Shown here: in pieces, positions 43,406 to 52,554 of the stretch
Layout of the letters: each line of letters starts with the position of its first letter
How positions within the stretch are numbered: the first letter of the stretch is position 1
Program-made: the position numbers and the translations under genes
Notes under the pieces: generated by a model
What the model saw: the letters and a program-made list of their open reading frames with translations, nothing else
What the model was told of the DNA's origin: nothing
The model's database searches: none
Origin: CAYYFX01 sp046330135
Lineage (GTDB): Bacteria > ARS69
Assembly (NCBI GenBank): GCA_046330135.1
Contig: JAXLTI010000006.1
Location: 62,001-126,000, forward strand
Direction of reading: 5' to 3'
DNA: 64,000 bases

Positions 43406-43929
43406 GGCGACTGATCGCGGCCTCTCGCAACGAGCGCGGGAATTCCCTCGTGGAGTTCACGCTGCTGTTGCCGCTGCTCCTGCTCGTCATCCTCGGCTGC
43501 TCGGAGATCTGCCTCCTCCTGGAGCGGCAGGTCCGGCTGATCCACCTGAGCCGCGAGGCGGCGAACGTCTACTCGCGCGGCGCCGTGGCGCAGCAGACGC
43601 TGGACGGGATCCGCATGGCGGAAGGCGACCTGGACCTCGACGGCGACTCGGGCGAGGCGATCCTCTCGCGCGTCGCGCGCGACGCGATGGGCAACCCGGT
43701 CATCACCGAGCGCCTCGTCATGGGACGGCTCGGCGAGCCGAGCGCGATCGGCGACGTTCCCTCGGGCGGGCTGCCCGCGCCGGCCACCATTCCGAACGGA
43801 CGCGCGATCCCGCCGAACATGTCGCTGGTGGTCGTGGAGCTGTACTCGCTGCAGCCGCAGCGGTTCATCGCGCCCGGCATCTGGACGGGGCGCTCGCCGC
43901 TCGTCCTCCGCAGCGTGACGGTGTTCTGA
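43402..43929 (+). CDS. TadE/TadF-like minor pilin
   Basis: A 175-residue protein. RNERGNSLVEFTLLLPLLLLVILGC is the TadE-type motif with its helix (about 14-33), followed by a ~140-residue periplasmic domain of mixed character. ATG overlaps the previous stop (ATGA), so translation is coupled. The next start also overlaps (TGATG). Role: minor pseudopilin of a Flp-type pilus, or secretion-linked protein, from motif and context. Confidence 0.85.
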   Translation: MRRLIAASRNERGNSLVEFTLLLPLLLLVILGCSEICLLLERQVRLIHLSREAANVYSRGAVAQQTLDGIRMAEGDLDLDGDSGEAILSRVARDAMGNPVITERLVMGRLGEPSAIGDVPSGGLPAPATIPNGRAIPPNMSLVVVELYSLQPQRFIAPGIWTGRSPLVLRSVTVF

Positions 43930-45179
43930 TGCGCATCGTCGCCGCCACCCTCCGCAACGAGCGCGGCCAGGCCGTCATCATGGGGGCGCTCGCGCTCGTC
44001 GCCGTGATCGCGATGGCCGGCCTCGCGGTGGACGTGGGGCGCTACTACGTGGTTCGGGCGCAGCTGGCGAAGGCCGTGGACGGCGCCGCGCTGGCCGGCG
44101 CGCGCGTGCTCCCCACCGGACGGGCGAACGCGGAGACCGCGGCCACCGAGGTCGCCTACATGAACTTCGCGCCCGGCTACATGAACACCACGTCCCACTC
44201 GTTCGTCACGAGCTTCGACGCGGATCCGACGCATGCGAGAGTGGCCGTGCGCGGCACGGCGGACCTGCCCACCACGCTGCTGCGGGTGGTCGGGATCCAG
44301 CACTCCGCGGTCACGGCATTCGCGGAGGCGGAGCGGCGGCCGCTGTCGGTGGCGCTCGTGCTCGACAACTCGTTCTCCATGGACCGCAGCTACTGCGGAC
44401 TGGACGCCATCGGCTACCTCCGCACCGCCTCCGAGGGCTTCGTGGGCTACATGGACGACGACATGGACCAGATGTCGCTCACGCTGTTCTCGACCGGAGC
44501 CATCCAGCCGTGCGCCCTGAGCCACAACTTCACGGCGCCGATGGTCGCCCGGATCCGGACCATGACCGCGGTGAGCTACACGGATCTCTCCGACGGAATG
44601 GAAGACGGCTACCAGCAGCTGCGGGCCGATCTGAACCCGTCGAGCTTCCGTGCCGTCGTGTTCTTCACGGACGGACGGCCCACGACGCTGCACGATCGCT
44701 TCGTGGTGAACGGCGCCCCGATCGACGCGATCATCGCCGGGGACCAGGAGCCGTTTGGGCGCGTCTACGATCAGCTCTACCGGCCGGACCAGTTGAACCA
44801 GGCGATGCCGGGCGTGCTGTACACGAATCCACGCTTCCCCGACGGGAGCGCGCGGACGGTCATCAACCTGCAGCAGCAGGCGTCGGCGAAGTTCCTCGCC
44901 GCGGCGCAGCGGGCGCGGTCCGAGGGCATGACGGTCTACACCATCGGCCTCGGGAACCCGAACAACCCGCAGCCCTGGGTCGTGCCCGACGCGCAGCTCC
45001 TGATCGAGGTCGCGAACGTTCCGTTCGGCGTGGATCCGTCGACCGGCGCCACGATCGTGAACCCCACCTATGACCCGCGCGAGCCGCAGGGCGGCTTCTA
45101 CTTCGCGCCGGACGCCACCGGGCTCCAGACGGTCTTCGAGCGGGTGGCGCAGGAGATCGTGCTCCGCCTCACGCAGTAG
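43929..45179 (+). CDS. TadG-like pilus protein with von Willebrand A domain
   Basis: A 416-residue protein. An N-terminal TadG/TadE-like anchor (RNERGQAVIMGALALVAVIAMAGLAVDVG) is followed by a ~100-residue DUF/Tad_G part (LAKAVDGAALAGARVL). A vWA domain spans about 140-410, with the MIDAS motif DNSFSM (DxSxS), Thr/Asp in later loops, and FFTDGRPT. Such proteins are surface adhesins or Tad-pilus assembly proteins that bind divalent metal. Start overlaps the previous stop. Last of the three-gene unit; a gap of 275 bp follows. Confidence 0.9.
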   Translation: MRIVAATLRNERGQAVIMGALALVAVIAMAGLAVDVGRYYVVRAQLAKAVDGAALAGARVLPTGRANAETAATEVAYMNFAPGYMNTTSHSFVTSFDADPTHARVAVRGTADLPTTLLRVVGIQHSAVTAFAEAERRPLSVALVLDNSFSMDRSYCGLDAIGYLRTASEGFVGYMDDDMDQMSLTLFSTGAIQPCALSHNFTAPMVARIRTMTAVSYTDLSDGMEDGYQQLRADLNPSSFRAVVFFTDGRPTTLHDRFVVNGAPIDAIIAGDQEPFGRVYDQLYRPDQLNQAMPGVLYTNPRFPDGSARTVINLQQQASAKFLAAAQRARSEGMTVYTIGLGNPNNPQPWVVPDAQLLIEVANVPFGVDPSTGATIVNPTYDPREPQGGFYFAPDATGLQTVFERVAQEIVLRLTQ

Positions 45180-45454
45180 GCGCGGCGCCTCACTCGCGCG
45201 TCGCCTCGTCGGCCACTGAGCCGACGTCCGCTCCGTCTGTCCCGCCGCGTGCCCTGTCCTATCGATCAACAGGGCGAAGAGGGAATGGAGCGTTCCCGAA
45301 CAGCGAAGCGATCGTTTCCTTCCGGAAGCCCCGAGAGGCGGCCTCTCGCGTGGCGGCGCCGTCGGTGAAGACCGTGCCGCGGGCATGGACCTTGCGTGTC
45401 CTTGCGGTCGGTGTCGTGGCCCCCGATTGCCCCTGCAGGCGGGAGGACCTGTCC

Positions 45455-46579
45455 GTGTCAGCGAAGGTGTGGAAGATCGGTTCTCACAAGAAGGCGTCGC
45501 TCGAATCGGGCGCCGAGCCGCGGTTCGTCGAGCCGCGCATCGTCGAGCCGCCGCCCCTGCGGATCGATGCTCCGCGCTCGGACTCTCGCGCGCGCACGCG
45601 CGAGCCGCGATGTCACTCGGCGGCGTCGGCGTATCTGCTCGGCCCCATCGCGGCCGGGCTCTGGGGAGCGCCCTACGCGGACGGCATGGCCGGCGACCTC
45701 GCCGCGCTCGTCGTGGGGCTCGGCGTGCTCCTCGCGTGGTCGCCGCTCACTCAGTGGCTCGGCCGAGTGCCCTACGGACTCGCGATCTGGTTGGTCATCG
45801 TACCCACGGCCGCCCTCGCGGTGGCCACGGCGTGGGCGCGCAGCATCGCTGCGGCGCGCGTCCCGAGCGCGACACCCGGAACCTGGGTGGCGCGCTGGGG
45901 GAACGACCCTCGAGTCGTCGCCGTGCTGGGTCTCGCGGTTCCCGGTCTCGGCCTCATGCTGGCGAAGTGTCGCCGCCAAGCCGCGGCGTCCTTCTGGCTC
46001 CTCGGACCTCTCTGGGCCGCCGGCGCCGTGCTCCTGAATCGACGCTGGCTCTGGGAGCACAGTCGCTCCGTCGTGTCGCCGGGGCTGCGCGGCACCGCGC
46101 TGGAGTCCGTGTTCGTGGCGGCTGCCGCGGTGGGCGCGCTGGCGCTGGTGGCGTGGATCGTTCAGGCGCTCGACGGCGCGCGTCGCGTGTCGAGCACGCA
46201 GGGGCGCTCGGACGCAGTCGGGCTCGCGCTGCTCGTCGTCGCCACGCTCTTCGTGGCCACGTTCCACCCGGCGTCGCTCGGTCGCGACCTGTACGGCGCG
46301 GCGTCGGGATTGCGCGCGGACGGCTTCCGGATGATCCCGTTCGCGCTCTGCGAGACCGCCGCTCGGCTGGACCCGGCCACTCCCGTGTACTGGGCGGAAG
46401 CGGCCGACCTCGCGGAGTCGCTCGGTCTCGGCGAGAAGGCGCGCGCGCATCGAGCGATGATCGAGCGGCGCGCCGTGGAGTGGCGGTTCGCGGCGGGAAT
46501 CGATCGCCCGGGTGCCGCTTCGTCCGACCCCGCGGTGGCCGCGCTGCCTCGCGATGCGGGGGTGCTGCGGATTTGGTGA
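45455..46579 (+). CDS. polytopic membrane protein with TPR-like tail
   Basis: A 374-residue protein, not recognised. Residues 1-55 are Arg/Pro-rich and cytoplasmic. Six or so helices lie between about 60 and 275 (AAGLWGAPYADG, GLAIWLVIVPTAALAVATA, VVAVLGLAVPGLGLML, FWLLGPLWAAGAVLL, SVFVAAAAVGALALVAWIV, GLALLVVATLFVATF). The last ~90 residues are soluble and helical (FRMIPFALCETAARLDP), like a TPR hairpin. GTG at 45455 with GGGAGGA chosen over an upstream in-frame start. Overlaps the next small gene (GTGA). Possible link to the Tad genes upstream by position only. Confidence 0.65.
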   Translation: MSAKVWKIGSHKKASLESGAEPRFVEPRIVEPPPLRIDAPRSDSRARTREPRCHSAASAYLLGPIAAGLWGAPYADGMAGDLAALVVGLGVLLAWSPLTQWLGRVPYGLAIWLVIVPTAALAVATAWARSIAAARVPSATPGTWVARWGNDPRVVAVLGLAVPGLGLMLAKCRRQAAASFWLLGPLWAAGAVLLNRRWLWEHSRSVVSPGLRGTALESVFVAAAAVGALALVAWIVQALDGARRVSSTQGRSDAVGLALLVVATLFVATFHPASLGRDLYGAASGLRADGFRMIPFALCETAARLDPATPVYWAEAADLAESLGLGEKARAHRAMIERRAVEWRFAAGIDRPGAASSDPAVAALPRDAGVLRIW

Positions 46580-46944
46580 GCTCGAGGATCGGGGCGACGC
46601 ACGGGTGGCTCCCGCCGCGCGAGTCGGCCGGCGAGAGTCATCCTGCGCGTCCGGACGGCTTCGATCGCAGGCGGCTCTTCGCCCATGGGATCGAAGCCGA
46701 GCGTACGTACGCTCGGGCCCGTCATGTCGTGGATCGCGACACGTACCTCGCCCGAGTGAGGAATGGCGCAGCGAGCCGACGCGACCGCGACGAGTGGATC
46801 CGGAGCGAGCGGATCGAGAAGGAGAGGGAGGCCCGCGCGCGCGAGGCACGCCGCCGCCGGCGTCACGAGATGGAGCGTCGGCGAGATGCCGTCGACGCCG
46901 CCCTCTTCACCGCCGGCACCCGCGGCATCGACGTTCGGATCTAG
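46576..46944 (+). CDS. small charged helical protein
   Basis: A 122-residue hypothetical protein starting at the GTG that overlaps the stop of the preceding membrane-protein gene (GTGA). The C-terminal half is a Glu/Arg-rich predicted coiled coil (RIEKEREARAREARRRRRHE). No signal or helix. Translational coupling and the non-random composition support it, but nothing is known; it could also be an accidental reading frame. Confidence 0.45.
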   Translation: MSSRIGATHGWLPPRESAGESHPARPDGFDRRRLFAHGIEAERTYARARHVVDRDTYLARVRNGAASRRDRDEWIRSERIEKEREARAREARRRRRHEMERRRDAVDAALFTAGTRGIDVRI

Positions 46945-47058
46945 CCGCACGCCGCCCGCGCGCACGTCCTTGGCGCACGGGCGCGGCCACGCATCCGGGC
47001 TCTGATGCCGCGGGGCGAGCTGGCCCCGGGGCGGGTCCCCCGCACCACTTCGGCATTC

Positions 47059-47087
47059 TGGACCGATAGGTCCTCTTTGTGTATCTT
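47059..47087 (+). promoter_or_regulatory. promoter of acyl-CoA dehydrogenase/ETF-QO operon
   Basis: -35 TGGACC (47059-47064), exactly 17 bp, -10 TATCTT (47082-47087) in the GTATCTTGG context also seen at 1180 and 59435. The leader is about 75 nt to the ATG at 47168. Confidence 0.6.
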
Positions 47088-47167
47088 GGCGGGCACAAGG
47101 TCTTTCGAAGACCCCCCAAACCGCGCTGTCCAACCCCGGCGCGGGGCCCAGCCGAGAGGGCGCACCC

Positions 47168-49402
47168 ATGAACTCGAACGTGGCCGAACGACGGGAAACA
47201 CAACTGGAGACTCTCCCCGGGGACGATGTTCGCCAGGTGCTTTGGCGCTTCGCGGACCGCTATGACCTGCAGATGGTCGTCCAGTCGGCGCGCTCCGTGG
47301 CCCGCGGTCCGGTGGCGCGGCTCGTCGCCGGCGGCGCCCGGCACTCGCACGAGTGGACCGACGAGAAGGCCACGCTCCTGACCGCGTTCGACGACGCGGG
47401 AATCACGTCGCTCTTCATGGGCCCGGAGCACGGGGGCTTCCTCGTGGGACCGAAGAACCTGGCGCTCGCGCTCACCGCGTTCGAGCTGGCCTGGGTGGAC
47501 GGCGGCGCGGCCACGTGCAGCCTGGCGGGACACCTCGCGCTCGCGCCGATCCACGAGAAGGGCACCCCCGACCAGCGCGACCTCTACATGTCGCGTTGCG
47601 TGCCGGTGGCGCCGGGCGAGGACCGCAAGCAGTGGCGCGGCTCGTTCTGCCTCACCGAGCCTCTGCCGTACGTGGGCGTGGAGACCGGCGTCCTGTCCGG
47701 GAAGATCCGCGTGGCCGAGTGGAACGATGCGGGCGAGCCGATGCTGGAAGTCGAGAAGCGCGGACGCTTCATCACGAACATGGGCTTCGCGAACTTCGTG
47801 ACCGCCGCCGTGGATTCCGACGACCCCCGCATCCACGGCAGCTGCATGGTCATCCTCGAAGAGGGCGACCCCGGCACGTTCGATCGCGGAACGCCCACGC
47901 GCAAGATGGTGCACCAGCTCTCGTCCACGACCGACCCCGTCTTCCGCCTCCGCGTGCCCGCGAGCCGCATCGTGGGCGGGTACACCGTGCAGGACGGCGT
48001 CATCGTCCCGCAGTGGAGCCACGGCGAGGTGATCGAGTCGGTGTTCCGCCGCACGCGCATCACCGTCGGCCTCATGACCGCGGCGAAGCTCCTCTCCGCC
48101 ATCGAGCCGATCGTCCGCTACCAGCGCACGCGCTTCCGCGGCGGCGCGGCCGGCAATCCCGGCACGCCGCGCTGGGATCTCGGCCTCCAGCAGAAGGAAG
48201 ACGTGCTGCATCGCCTGATCGACATCTGGGCGACCGGCGAAGCGAGCGCCGCCCTCGGCTTCTCCGCCGCGCGCCACTTCGACCTCTACGACGTCGTCGA
48301 GATGAAGCGCGAAGACATCCTCCTCGCGCGCGACGTGGACGGCCCGCGCGCCGTCCAGCGGGAGCTGCGCAAGGTGCGAGAGCCCGCGCTGGAGTACCTC
48401 GCGCTTTCGCGCCAGCCGGAGCCCGAGCGGGACGCGAAGCGCTGGGCCGAGCTGTCCGCCGATCCTCTGGTGGAGTTCGTGGTCCTCGACGCGGTGGCGA
48501 ACGTGCTCTGCCCCGCGTGCAAGCTCTGGAACACGGGCCACGGCGCGAACATGATGCGCGAGGCCGTGAGCCTCATGGGCGGCTACGGCATCACGGAAGA
48601 CTGCCCCGGCTTCCTCGGCCACAAGTGGATGGACGCGCAGCTCGAAGCCACCTACGAAGGCCCCGAGGCGGTGCAGCGCCGGCAGCTCTCCGTCACGATG
48701 ACGGACGATCTCTTCCTCGCGCAGTTCCGTCACTGGATCCAGGATCTGCGGCGTGTGGCGTCGCGGCGCCCGGGCACGGGCGCGTGCACGCTCGCGAGCG
48801 CGATGGAGCTGTGGATCTGGACCCTGACGCACCTCCTGAACACGAACGACGCGGACGGGCGCCCGCTCTATCGCGGCTCGCGGCAAGGCGTCACCTTCCC
48901 GATGGCGGATGCGCTCTGCTGGCTCCTCGCGTCGCGCGCGCAGGTGCTCGACGTGGTGGAGCTGGAGGAGAAGGGCCCGGCGAATCCGGCGCTCGCGGAG
49001 ACGCTCCCCGGCACGCTGCAGTTCCTCACCGACCTCTGCCACGTGCAGGCCGCGCGGGCCGCGGGCGAAGCGGGGCGCATCTGCGCGGAGCTGGTCTTCG
49101 GGTACGGACGCCACCCGTCGTGGGAAGGCGGCGCATGCTTCGGCGCGGACGAGCTGATCCGGCTCGAGTCCATCATGCCGGGCATCGAGGCTGGCGAGCG
49201 CGGCTTCGGCGACGTGGTCGAGCGCGACGGCACGCATGCGGTGAAGGCGGGCCCGTGCGTGCGCTTCGACGGGCTCGAGGAGTTCCAGCGCCTGCGGCGC
49301 CGCCTCGACGGCTGCCTCACCGGCGCGCGCCTCGCGAAGGATCGGGCCGCGGCGGCGCTGACGCACGTGACGATCCCCGAAGCGCTCGACTACCCGAGGT
49401 AG
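47168..49402 (+). CDS. long acyl-CoA dehydrogenase-like flavoprotein
   Basis: A 744-residue protein. The N-terminal and middle parts match the acyl-CoA dehydrogenase fold: FCLTEPLPYVGVETG (FAD/substrate loop), a beta domain, then helical C-domain with GYGITEDCPG and EATYEGPEAVQRRQ around the expected catalytic-Glu/FAD region. It exceeds the common 380-600-residue forms; an extra C-terminal helical segment of ~170 residues is present. It presumably oxidises acyl-CoA and feeds electrons via ETF to the ETF-quinone oxidoreductase gene that starts 5 bp later. Substrate unknown. ATG with GAGAGGG. Confidence 0.88.
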   Translation: MNSNVAERRETQLETLPGDDVRQVLWRFADRYDLQMVVQSARSVARGPVARLVAGGARHSHEWTDEKATLLTAFDDAGITSLFMGPEHGGFLVGPKNLALALTAFELAWVDGGAATCSLAGHLALAPIHEKGTPDQRDLYMSRCVPVAPGEDRKQWRGSFCLTEPLPYVGVETGVLSGKIRVAEWNDAGEPMLEVEKRGRFITNMGFANFVTAAVDSDDPRIHGSCMVILEEGDPGTFDRGTPTRKMVHQLSSTTDPVFRLRVPASRIVGGYTVQDGVIVPQWSHGEVIESVFRRTRITVGLMTAAKLLSAIEPIVRYQRTRFRGGAAGNPGTPRWDLGLQQKEDVLHRLIDIWATGEASAALGFSAARHFDLYDVVEMKREDILLARDVDGPRAVQRELRKVREPALEYLALSRQPEPERDAKRWAELSADPLVEFVVLDAVANVLCPACKLWNTGHGANMMREAVSLMGGYGITEDCPGFLGHKWMDAQLEATYEGPEAVQRRQLSVTMTDDLFLAQFRHWIQDLRRVASRRPGTGACTLASAMELWIWTLTHLLNTNDADGRPLYRGSRQGVTFPMADALCWLLASRAQVLDVVELEEKGPANPALAETLPGTLQFLTDLCHVQAARAAGEAGRICAELVFGYGRHPSWEGGACFGADELIRLESIMPGIEAGERGFGDVVERDGTHAVKAGPCVRFDGLEEFQRLRRRLDGCLTGARLAKDRAAAALTHVTIPEALDYPR

Positions 49403-49406
49403 GGCC

Positions 49407-51290
49407 GTGGCGATCACGGCTCTCCCGCCCGGCGCGGCCGAGGGCGCCGCTCCCGAGGTGGAGCGGCAGACCATGGAGGCGGACGTCGTGTGCGTGGGCT
49501 TCGGCCCCGCGAGCGCCGGCTTCCTCCTGACGCTCACGCGCGCGATCGCCGACCGCGCCGAGACCAAGCCGCTCTCGAGCCGCGTGATGCCGGGGATGCC
49601 GCTTCAGGTGATCTGCTACGAGCGCGCCGACGATCTCGCCTTCGGAGTGTCGGGGGCGGTGACGCGCGGTCGCGGCATCCGCGCTTCGTTTCCCGGCCTC
49701 GACGTCCGCGAGATCCCGCGGGCGCATCCGGTCACTCGGGAGAAGGTGCTCTGGCTGCTCGATCCGATCGGCGCGAGCCGCCGCTCCCGCAGCGTCCGCG
49801 CGCTGGAGGCCGCGATGCGCGCGATTCCCTCCGTGGCGCGCGAGCACGCGTGGGAGCTGCCCTGGATCCCTCCTTTCCTGCGCAAGCACGACGGCTTCCT
49901 CCTCTCGCTCGGCCAGTTCAACCAGTGGGTCGGCGGACAGATCATGGGCGAAGGCTTCGCGCAGATCTGGCCCGGCACGCCGGTGGCGGCGCCGCTGATC
50001 GAGGGCGAGCGCGTGGCCGGCGTGCGCCTCCTCGATCAGGGCACGGACTCGGCCGGGCGGCCCGACGCGGGCTTCCTCCCGGGCATGGACGTGCGCGCGC
50101 CGCTGACGGTGGTGGCGGACGGGCCGGTGGGTCCCGTGGGCCGCGCGCTCGACGAGCGCTTCGGCCTGCCGGAGGGACACGAGCGGCGCGACTGGGCGGT
50201 GGGGATGAAGATGGTCGTGGACCTGCGCGAGGACTGCGGCCTCACGCCGGGGACGGTGCTGCACACGATCGGCTTCCCGGAGCCCGAGATCTTCGGCTTC
50301 CTCTACGTCCACGACGACCACTCGGCCTCGCTCGGGATCTTCGTGCCGAGCTGGTTCGACAATCCCGTCCGCACCGCGTATCGCTACCTCCAGCACTGGA
50401 TGTTGCATCCGCGCCTCTGGCGGCATCTCGAAGGCGGGCGCATGCGTTCGTGGGGGGCGAAGACCCTGCAGGAGTCCGGCCGAGGCGGCGAGCCGTTCCT
50501 CGCCGGCGACGGCTGGGCGCGGATCGGCGAGGGCTCCGGCAGCACGAACGTGCTCACGGGCTCGGGCGTGGACGAAGCCTGGACCACGGGAGTGCTGCTC
50601 GGCGAAGCGGTGATCAAGATCCTCGAGGAAGGGCGGACCTTCACGCGCGCGGAGCTGGAGCGCGCGTACGTGGCGAAGCGCCGCGCGAGCTGGGTGGATC
50701 GGGAAGGGCGAGTCGCGGCGCACGCCCGCGACGGCTTCCGCGACGGCTTCGTGCGCGGGCTCGTGGGAATGTCGCTGTCCGGAATGACGGGGGGCCTCCT
50801 GCACGTCCCCGGCCGCTCGCGACGTCCCGGCGAGCGCGTACCCACGCTCCAGGAGTGGTGCGGCCCGCGCATCTCTCCCGAGGAGCTGGCTCAGCTGCGT
50901 TCGGAGTGCGCCGCGAAGGGCGTCGGCCTCCACGACGCCGTCATGGACCGCCTCGGCTGGCCGAAGATCGAGGCGGACGGCAAGCTCCTCGTGTCGCACC
51001 AGGACGCGCTGCTCCTCGGCGGCAAGGTACAGGCCGCGGCCGGCTACGCGGACCACGTGGTGTTCCTGGACGAGGACCTGTGCAAGGCCTGCGGCCAGCG
51101 GCTGTGCGTGGAGATGTGCTCGGGTCAGGCCATCACGCCCGGCCCGGACGGCGTGCCGCGCTTCGACCGCGAGAAGTGCGTGCACTGCGGCGCGTGCCTG
51201 TGGAGCTGCCCCGAGACCCAGGACGGGGCGGACCGCTCGAACGTGTCGTTCCGAGCGGGCGCCGGCGGATTGCACACGGTCGAGAACTGA
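49407..51290 (+). CDS. electron-transfer flavoprotein:quinone oxidoreductase (FixC/ETF-QO type)
   Basis: A 627-residue FAD protein: N-terminal dinucleotide motif DVVCVGFGPASAG (25-37), FAD/quinone domain with GKMKMVVDL-type and GSGSTNVLTGSGVDEAW motifs, and a C-terminal ferredoxin-like segment with eight cysteines (CKACGQRLCVEMC and CVHCGACLWSCP). ETF-QO moves electrons from ETF to quinone at the membrane. Typical ETF-QO binds one [4Fe-4S]; here two CxxC-type groups might hold two clusters, which needs testing. GTG start 5 bp after the dehydrogenase stop. No ETF alpha/beta genes in the window. Confidence 0.9.
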   Translation: MAITALPPGAAEGAAPEVERQTMEADVVCVGFGPASAGFLLTLTRAIADRAETKPLSSRVMPGMPLQVICYERADDLAFGVSGAVTRGRGIRASFPGLDVREIPRAHPVTREKVLWLLDPIGASRRSRSVRALEAAMRAIPSVAREHAWELPWIPPFLRKHDGFLLSLGQFNQWVGGQIMGEGFAQIWPGTPVAAPLIEGERVAGVRLLDQGTDSAGRPDAGFLPGMDVRAPLTVVADGPVGPVGRALDERFGLPEGHERRDWAVGMKMVVDLREDCGLTPGTVLHTIGFPEPEIFGFLYVHDDHSASLGIFVPSWFDNPVRTAYRYLQHWMLHPRLWRHLEGGRMRSWGAKTLQESGRGGEPFLAGDGWARIGEGSGSTNVLTGSGVDEAWTTGVLLGEAVIKILEEGRTFTRAELERAYVAKRRASWVDREGRVAAHARDGFRDGFVRGLVGMSLSGMTGGLLHVPGRSRRPGERVPTLQEWCGPRISPEELAQLRSECAAKGVGLHDAVMDRLGWPKIEADGKLLVSHQDALLLGGKVQAAAGYADHVVFLDEDLCKACGQRLCVEMCSGQAITPGPDGVPRFDREKCVHCGACLWSCPETQDGADRSNVSFRAGAGGLHTVEN

Positions 51291-51322
51291 GTTCCGAGAG
51301 GCGACGACCTCCCGGCGAGAAC

Positions 51323-51350
51323 CCCGCGGCAGGCCTCGCCTCTCCGCGGG
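51323..51350. terminator. weak hairpin between convergent genes
   Basis: CCCGCGG (51323-51329) / CCGCGGG (51344-51350), 7-bp stem with 14-nt loop, between the stops at 51290 (+) and 51359 (-). Confidence 0.35.
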
Positions 51351-51358
51351 CCGAACGG

Positions 51359-52294
51359 TTACCGAATCATGACCGTGCTTTGCACGACGCTCTGTCCGAG
51401 GGCCTCCAAGCGGATGTAGTACGTTCCGGCAGCCACCAGGCCTCCCTGCTCGTCGCGTCCATCCCAGGTCGCTTGGTGGCCACCCGGCGTCCAAGTGCCC
51501 GCAGCCAAGCCACAGATGCGGCGGCCGGCCACGTCGAATACACCGAGCCGGATCGCGGACGTGCTGGGCAGGTGGAAGGTGACGTCGGACATTCCCCGCG
51601 TGGGGTTGGGTGACACCGCCAGGCGAAGGGGCGGCGCGGGCGCCTGCACGAGAACGCCCGTGGCCGGCGGCGCGAGGAAGGTGAACGCGGCATCGCCCGT
51701 GCCGAAGTTGAACTGCGCCAGGCCGGTGCTGAACCAGAAGTGCCTCGCGTCGCCGCCGCTGCCGGTGGCGATGCCCCAGTCCGGATAGACGGGCTGCGCC
51801 GCCTCGATCCGGATCCAGTACTTCACGCCGCCGACGGCGTGGAAGGGCGTCGGCAGAGTGTAGTGGTAGTCGTAGAGAGTCTTCCCACCGAAGACGCCCG
51901 CGTAGGTTTCGCCGGCGTTGTTCGGCACGTCGTACCAAGCCAGATAGATCTCCGGCAGCTGCGGGTTGTTCACGTGCGGCTGCGATCCCCCGGCGATCGA
52001 CTCGTAGAAGACCACCGAGAAGGTCATGACCATGCCGTAGGTGCCGCCGTAGATGTACCCCCCGCGCCAGCGCACCTCGTTGATGTCCTGCGTGGAGGAG
52101 AGCGTGAAGTCGTCGTAGACGTACCAGTCGGCGTCGGTGCCATTGGGATCGACCCAGGATGACTGCAGCAGACCCCCGGTCCCGTCGGGTGGCTGCTGGA
52201 AGACGATGTTCTGCGCGCGCGCCGCAGGGGCCGAGCCGACGCCGACGAGAGCCGCGAGCAGCGCGGACGTGAGGAACGCGTTCGTTCGTAGCAT
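51359..52294 (-). CDS. secreted protein with FlgD-like C-terminal domain
   Basis: A 311-residue protein. Sec signal about 1-28 (AFLTSALLAALVGVGSAPAARAQ). The mature N-terminal ~200 residues are beta-rich and aromatic (QSSWVDPNGTDADWYVYDDF, PEIYLAWYDVPNNAGETY), probably a jelly-roll-like module. The last ~85 residues are a FlgD-type Ig domain (LAVSPNPTRGMSDVTFHLP ... GTYYIRLEALG), the same sorting-type ending as in the genes at 12668 and 23501. Function unknown; extracellular. ATG at 52294 with GGGAGGTGG. Promoter candidate at 52396-52424. Confidence 0.85.
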   Translation of the reverse strand: MLRTNAFLTSALLAALVGVGSAPAARAQNIVFQQPPDGTGGLLQSSWVDPNGTDADWYVYDDFTLSSTQDINEVRWRGGYIYGGTYGMVMTFSVVFYESIAGGSQPHVNNPQLPEIYLAWYDVPNNAGETYAGVFGGKTLYDYHYTLPTPFHAVGGVKYWIRIEAAQPVYPDWGIATGSGGDARHFWFSTGLAQFNFGTGDAAFTFLAPPATGVLVQAPAPPLRLAVSPNPTRGMSDVTFHLPSTSAIRLGVFDVAGRRICGLAAGTWTPGGHQATWDGRDEQGGLVAAGTYYIRLEALGQSVVQSTVMIR

Positions 52295-52395
52295 GGATGC
52301 CCACCTCCCGAGCCGTTCGGCCCCGCGAGCCGTCCGATCCAGCGCCGGGATGACCGCCCGAGCGTCCGAACCTGGCGCGGAGTTCACAGTGGGCG

Positions 52396-52424
52396 AGCGT
52401 ACCGAATGGCGAGTACTGGATCAA
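52396..52424 (-). promoter_or_regulatory. promoter candidate of the secreted-protein gene
   Basis: Minus strand: -35 TTGATC (52419-52424), 17 bp, -10 TACGCT (52396-52401), about 95 nt before the ATG. The -35 is identical to that of the respiratory operon at 3497. Confidence 0.5.
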
Positions 52425-52554
52425 GAATCCTGTTCGCGATGGCGGCGTGGGACGCCGCCGTTCGCGATGGCGCCGGCGTGCGGTGGCCGAACGGGGTGCT
52501 CCGGGGGCAGAGACGATGTGAGCGCCCGGTCGAACGGGTCCTCGCTCGGCGCCC

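Noticed and set aside
45332..45348. CGAGAGGC/GCCTCTCG inverted repeat as Tad-operon terminator
   Set aside because: Stem is short with a 1-nt loop and lies 150 nt past the stop, so support is too weak to list.
46907..49567. Long minus-strand frame antisense to the acyl-CoA dehydrogenase
   Set aside because: No domain recognised; the plus-strand dehydrogenase has family motifs and a promoter.
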